NCBI RefSeq assembly: GCF_000224145.3
Contig: NC_020179.2
Location: 3,251,885-3,315,884, forward strand
Direction of reading: 5' to 3'
From: Ciona intestinalis
Taxonomy: Eukaryota > Chordata > Ascidiacea > Phlebobranchia > Cionidae
DNA: 64,000 bases
In this document: positions 60,601-64,000 of the stretch, one piece after another
Numbering within the stretch: position 1 is the stretch's first letter
How the letters are laid out: each line of letters begins with the position of its first letter
The notes under the pieces: generated by a model
Told to the model about the DNA's origin: nothing
Database searches by the model: none
The model's input: only the letters and a program-made list of their open reading frames with translations
Position numbers and translations under genes: made by a program

Positions 60601-63600
60601 TTTACAACATACACAATAAAAATACCTTTTTATTTTCATGTTTAATCAAATGACTTGGTTTTTGTGGCACTGTTGGCCTCAAACGAAATGATTTTTGCTC
60701 TTCCTATTAAGAAAACAAACTATTAGTAAACAACAATAATTATATGTGTATAACATGCAAAACTTTTAAAATTACAATTCTTATCAAATTTACACAAATA
60801 ATACTATTTTTGGTAAATTTTATCAATTTAAAACCGTTACACAAACGATATAAACAATTTTAGATGACAATACTGAAGATGATTTTAGTTTTTAAACCAA
60901 ACGTTTGAAAACGTCATCGGTTTGAAAACGTCATCGCATCATGTTTGTATTGAAACTAAGCGATATAAATTTTACCAAAAATTCAAAAACTAATAAGAAC
61001 GTACTGTTGTGAACTGTAAACTTTTAGCGTGAGCAAATCTAGATTGCTTTATATTTCCTGAGTTCCCGGTCACTGCTTGAATGACGTCATCAAAACTTGA
61101 ATCAAGGGGAATTTTATCTAAAAATTATACAAAGATAGATTCAAGTCTATAAGAATATTTAGCATCATTTATAGTGTATATTTTATATCAATATCATTTA
61201 TAGTGTATATTTTATATCAATAAATGACTGCTTATTTATCCTTGTGTGATAGGGCGGGTGTTATGTTTTATACACCTCGTGCCTACTTCTGAGTTTCCAC
61301 ATATGTAAGTTTGTGGTTATCGATTTTATTGTTGGCCTATGTATGCCTAAAAGTAACAGAATAGGCTATTTGGTCAGTAAAGGTCAGTAAAAAGTGCTAG
61401 TAATAAAAAAGATAAGAATGTTTTCAAAGATACTTCACCTGTTATCATTGATTTGTGTTTCCATTGAAATGCTTCTTTTTGAACTTTACGTCGTTTGGAG
61501 TCCTGCCCTGATGCCTTTAAATATACATGATGTTATAAATTAATTGCAACATAACTGTCGCTAAAAATGTTGGACAAAAGAAATAAACAGCTTTGTAGGT
61601 CTGGCACCGTGGCACGATTGGTTGGCGTACCTGCCTTTAACCTAGAGGTTACGGGTTCAAAGTTGGTTTTTGCTACCATTGTGGGTGTATGTGTCCTTGG
61701 GCAAGACACAGAACAGCAATTCCTCCAACCCAGTGGTTACTAACGGGTTGTACAAATCGTAAGCCACACAAAAAGACCAAAAAAATCCCCCAAAAAATTA
61801 TGTATGTAGTAACTTGTAATCGGCATGTGGTGTATGAAACAGAACACACAAGTTTAGGACTGTCGTTGCCCACCAAGCGATGATAAATAAGTTACTTTCA
61901 TTCAGGCCAGATAGGTTTTTAGACATTAACATATTTGTACTTACTTTATCCAGAGATGTAACAGAAACAGTTTGTTTTGAGTTAAGTTCAAGTAATGAAG
62001 GAGTTAGCTGGTCGCGATTCTTTATTTGCCGGTGAACGAAATCATATGTAGTCTCATCTGTTTTAACAATTTGAACATGACAGCATCATACTTATTATGT
62101 AGAATTAGATAATTTTACCTTTGAATTTTTTTACCTCTGTATTTTTTACCTGGGTATTTTTTACTTGTGATTTTTTACCCGAGAAACCGCCATCAAGATT
62201 ATAGTATACTCAAAGTGCACAGAAATTAATACCACACTTTGTAGTACGTGAGTGTTATTATTTTTTAGTAACTCTATGAGTGTGGTTTTAATTTCAATAA
62301 AACCTAGGTTTCTTACCTTGACTCTTGCTATTTTTATATCCCTGTGAATACTTAGAAATATTTATTGGTTGAGTTCGAAACGGGATTTTCTTTGGTGAGG
62401 TGTGGCAGTAAAACGGCATCCACAAGACAGCACATTTCTCACGTAGAACTTGGCCAATCCTTCTTTGCAGAACACTCGCAGATTCTGCATAAAAAATCCC
62501 AATGTTAAAAATCTAATTTATTTTCTAATCTTTATTTGGTACCACGGCTAAGTGGTTAGCGCACTTGCTTTTATTCTGAGTTGTTTTAGGCTTGATGCTG
62601 CTACCTGCTACCATTGTGGGCGTATGTGTCCTTGGGCAAGACAATTAGTAGCCATTGCACAAACCCAGTGGTCACTAATGGGTTGTCTAAATTGTCAGCT
62701 TTACATTACAAAAAATGAACAAATTCTTTCAAAATAAATTATCACTTTACATACCAATAACCCACAAGCACAATGTGTAAAAAGGTCAAATAGAACCCGT
62801 ACTATATCGCCTGTGGTTGCCCCACCAAGCAAGGATAAATAATTTACATTCATTCCTATGCATGCAGACCTATATCTTCCTTAACTCCTTCCTTTCTTGG
62901 AAGTTTTTCGACGAGGAACATAAATATCTGTCGCACATCTCGCTCAGCTGAGTACAGAAAGGTCTGGTATCCGACATCGCCACGGTAACCTGCTTCCTTA
63001 CATGCATTGGCGATAGAAGTACCAACTCGAAATCGAGCCGACATCCCTAAAGAAGTTTATATATATATATATATAAACAAATTAAAAAATGCATTCAAAA
63101 ATATATAGCCTATATATATATATATATACAGTGGCGCAGCCGGGGGGGTTAGAGTGTCTAAAAAAAAATATTTTTGAAATTTTTTTGATTAAAACCCCCC
63201 CTCTTATTTTTATTTCTGGCTGCGCTACTGTATATATATATCTTTTTTTAAATATACTTTGTTGCTGCTAAGTGTACTATGTATAAAAGAGTATGAAAGA
63301 GATCATGTGGCTACTGGCTATTGTTGGTTTTTTTTTGTTATAAAGGGCCAACGTTCCGTCTGCCATATAGCAAGACATCATCAGGGTTTTCCTGTTTGGG
63401 GAAGATCTCTTTTAAGCTTGTAATACAATTGCCAATTGGCGTCAAAAACAGATGCATAAGCATAATATACATATTTTCGTCAATATTTCTAATTTAAATT
63501 CAAACTGAAATGATTACCTGGTGGAAAAATATGCGACATCTTATAATCAGGGTTTATGATTCGAAGACATTTCACTGTCCCTTCCACTACATTGTCTGTA

Positions 63601-63765
63601 GTGAACTGTTTCAAACTTTCCAATCCTTCAGCAAATTCACTGTGGAAAACAAACAGTCAGTGGACTTAGTATATAGAGAACCTGAAAGGTTTTAAAGATT
63701 CCAAGGCTTGCTTACCATCCAATGTTAAGTAACGAACCAATAATGATTTGATCAACCTCTTCCAT
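57687..63765 (-). CDS. CCDC22: CCDC22, CCC/Commander complex subunit
   Basis: Fifteen exons on the minus strand: 63716-63765, 63518-63639, 62870-63046, 62317-62484, 61945-62057, 61439-61514, 61005-61117, 60626-60703, 60078-60293, 59529-59648, 59098-59214, 58869-58970, 58438-58641, 58019-58153 and 57687-57800; 1905 nt, 634 residues (human 627). CCDC22 pairs with CCDC93 and COMMD proteins in endosomal recycling. The N-terminal calponin-homology-like domain is clear (MEEVDQIIIGSLL, FTTDNVVEGTVKCLRIINP, MSARFRVGTSIANACKEAGY, GYQTFLYSAERDVRQIFMFL). A variable linker with an acidic stretch (exon 60078-60293) follows. The C-terminal half (about 370-634) is coiled coil, with the conserved KLLPNAEENMEKLK, LGRLWEEKRVPLIEDIRRL, YTRRILEIVASIHKQKQEI and AYKYLVSLHDNCATLL. 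All joins are in phase. The family assignment is strong. Confidence 0.95.
58250..58385 (-). repeat. SINE head, reverse, preceded by a second repeat
   Basis: CTGCCATACAGCGAGACATC (also found at 63360) runs into TTAAGTGTCTTGCC, CCCACAATGATAGCAAC and AAGCTTGAACCC with GCTAACCAC, a reverse SINE head. In a CCDC22 intron. Confidence 0.6.
58976..59085 (-). repeat. SINE tail, reverse
   Basis: GAATGAATATAACTTGCTTT, GACAGTCATTATAACACAGG, GTTCTGTTTCACACACATC, CCTGCTTACAAGTTAACAC. Fills nearly the whole intron between CCDC22 exons 58869-58970 and 59098-59214. Confidence 0.75.
59446..59760. repeat. R3 fragments
   Basis: TTCTGTTCTATGTGGGTGAG with CCCATTAACCC (59446-59515) and GGACCTGAGATTTAGGCCAG with CATTATCATTACACC (59705-59760) look like two R3 pieces on either side of CCDC22 exon 59529-59648. 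Confidence 0.45.
61222..61325 (-). repeat. SINE tail, reverse
   Basis: GACTGCTTATTTATCCTTGT, GTTATGTTTTATACACCTCG, TATGTAAGTTTGTGGTTATC. Confidence 0.65.
61600..61910 (+). repeat. Full-length tRNA-headed SINE
   Basis: The best reference copy here. tRNA-like head GTGGCACGATTGGTTGGCG with box B GGGTTCAAAGT, then GCTACCATTGTGGGTGTATG, TCCTTGGGCAAGACAC, CCAACCCAGTGGTTACTAAC, AACTTGTAATCGGCATGTGG, GTATGAAACAGAACACAC, CACCAAGCGATGATAAATAA and GTTACTTTCATTCA. About 310 bp, in a CCDC22 intron, opposite in strand to the gene. Consistent with the composite Ciona SINE called Cics-1; name by recall. Confidence 0.8.
62540..62858 (+). repeat. Full-length tRNA-headed SINE
   Basis: ACCACGGCTAAGTGGTTAGC head, GCTACCATTGTGGGCGTATG, CCTTGGGCAAGACAA, GTGGTCACTAATGGGTTGTC, CAAGCAAGGATAAATAATTT, ending CATTCATTCC. 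It ends 12 bp from the donor of CCDC22 exon 62870-63046. Confidence 0.8.
63050..63128. repeat. (TA)n microsatellites
   Basis: Two TA runs (about 63058-63075 and 63111-63128) beside the small MITE at 63129. Confidence 0.85.
63129..63230. mobile_element. Short MITE, CAGTGRCGCAGCC ends (copy 2)
   Basis: CAGTGGCGCAGCCGGGGGGG at left and GGCTGCGCTACTG at right form inverted repeats in a 102-bp element. TATATATA on both sides is compatible with an 8-bp target duplication, but the site is a TA microsatellite. Confidence 0.65.
63330..63420. repeat. Interspersed repeat with CTGCCATATAGCAAGACATC
   Basis: Matches the segment near 58250 (CTGCCATAYAGCRAGACATC, then ATYAGGGTTTT). Family unknown. Confidence 0.45.
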
Positions 63766-64000
63766 TTTTCGAGACAGAAGCAAAATTGAGCTAACGCCAC
63801 AAAATACAAAAGCGAAAACGATCAGTAAAAATGTCGCACAATTTTTCACTTACCCTTCAGTGCTAAAAGATATTACAGAATGAGCAAAATTTTGAACCCA
63901 AATTTTTACGGTTGCGAATTTGTTGTGAAATTTTGCATACACTCTGTTGTATCTATGTCAAACAGCTCCATAACGCAATGGAATATATACACAGCAGTAA
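63766..64000. promoter_or_regulatory. CCDC22 upstream region
   Basis: Upstream of the minus-strand CCDC22 start. A minus-strand donor-like GTAAGTG (CACTTAC on the plus strand at 63847-63853) and an acceptor-like TTAG near 63801 allow a 5' UTR intron, but this is weak. Nothing else recognised before the window ends. Confidence 0.3.

Overview
The window looks like a piece of a tunicate nuclear genome, most likely Ciona. Its AT-rich DNA carries compact multi-exon genes whose predicted proteins match chordate families almost end to end. It is littered with a ~195-bp TA-flanked MITE (thirteen copies plus a fragment; probably the Ciona element known as Cimi-1) and with pieces of a tRNA-headed SINE (probably the Cics-1 type). 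There are two assembly gaps, 4171-4220 (50 N) and 39730-40729 (1000 N). All exon boundaries below were read by eye from GT/AG sites, reading phase and family conservation; no alignment program was run.

Layout. 681-3750 (-): a complete 7-exon FAXDC2-type fatty acid hydroxylase/sterol desaturase, its introns packed with MITEs. 4221-9880 (+): a mitochondrial glutamate carrier (SLC25A22/A18 type), first exon lost in or before the small gap. 11378-15025 (+): adenylate kinase 2, with an unusual GC-rich island in intron 4 and a possible alternative C-terminus. 15201-16954 (+): a weak candidate small gene. 19928-26051 (+): PTP4A (PRL) phosphatase, with a probable 5' UTR exon and a CRE-like cluster in its first long coding intron. 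27345-39504 (-): three tandem SLC22A15-like transporters, the third truncated by the large gap. 42530-48519 (+): TMEM184C. 49664-56883 (-): an RBM46/RBM47/A1CF-type three-RRM protein with a C-terminal dsRBD-like region. 57291-57502 (+): a 48-residue two-exon candidate gene divergent from the RBM gene. 57687-63765 (-): CCDC22, complete in 15 coding exons.

The genes do not form one pathway. The only local family expansion is the SLC22 cluster, where exon lengths and phases are nearly identical among copies, showing tandem duplication. Several neighbours are arranged tail to tail with close poly(A) signals (PTP4A/SLC22 and TMEM184C/RBM) or head to head (FAXDC2/SLC25, RBM/small gene). No prokaryotic operon, CRISPR array, rRNA, confident tRNA gene or retrovirus-like element was found. 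The most notable observations are the SLC22A15-like trio with a very short first extracellular loop, a TMEM184C splice acceptor apparently supplied by a SINE tail, a tandem repeat that multiplies an exon edge in the glutamate carrier, and the AK2 terminal splice choice.
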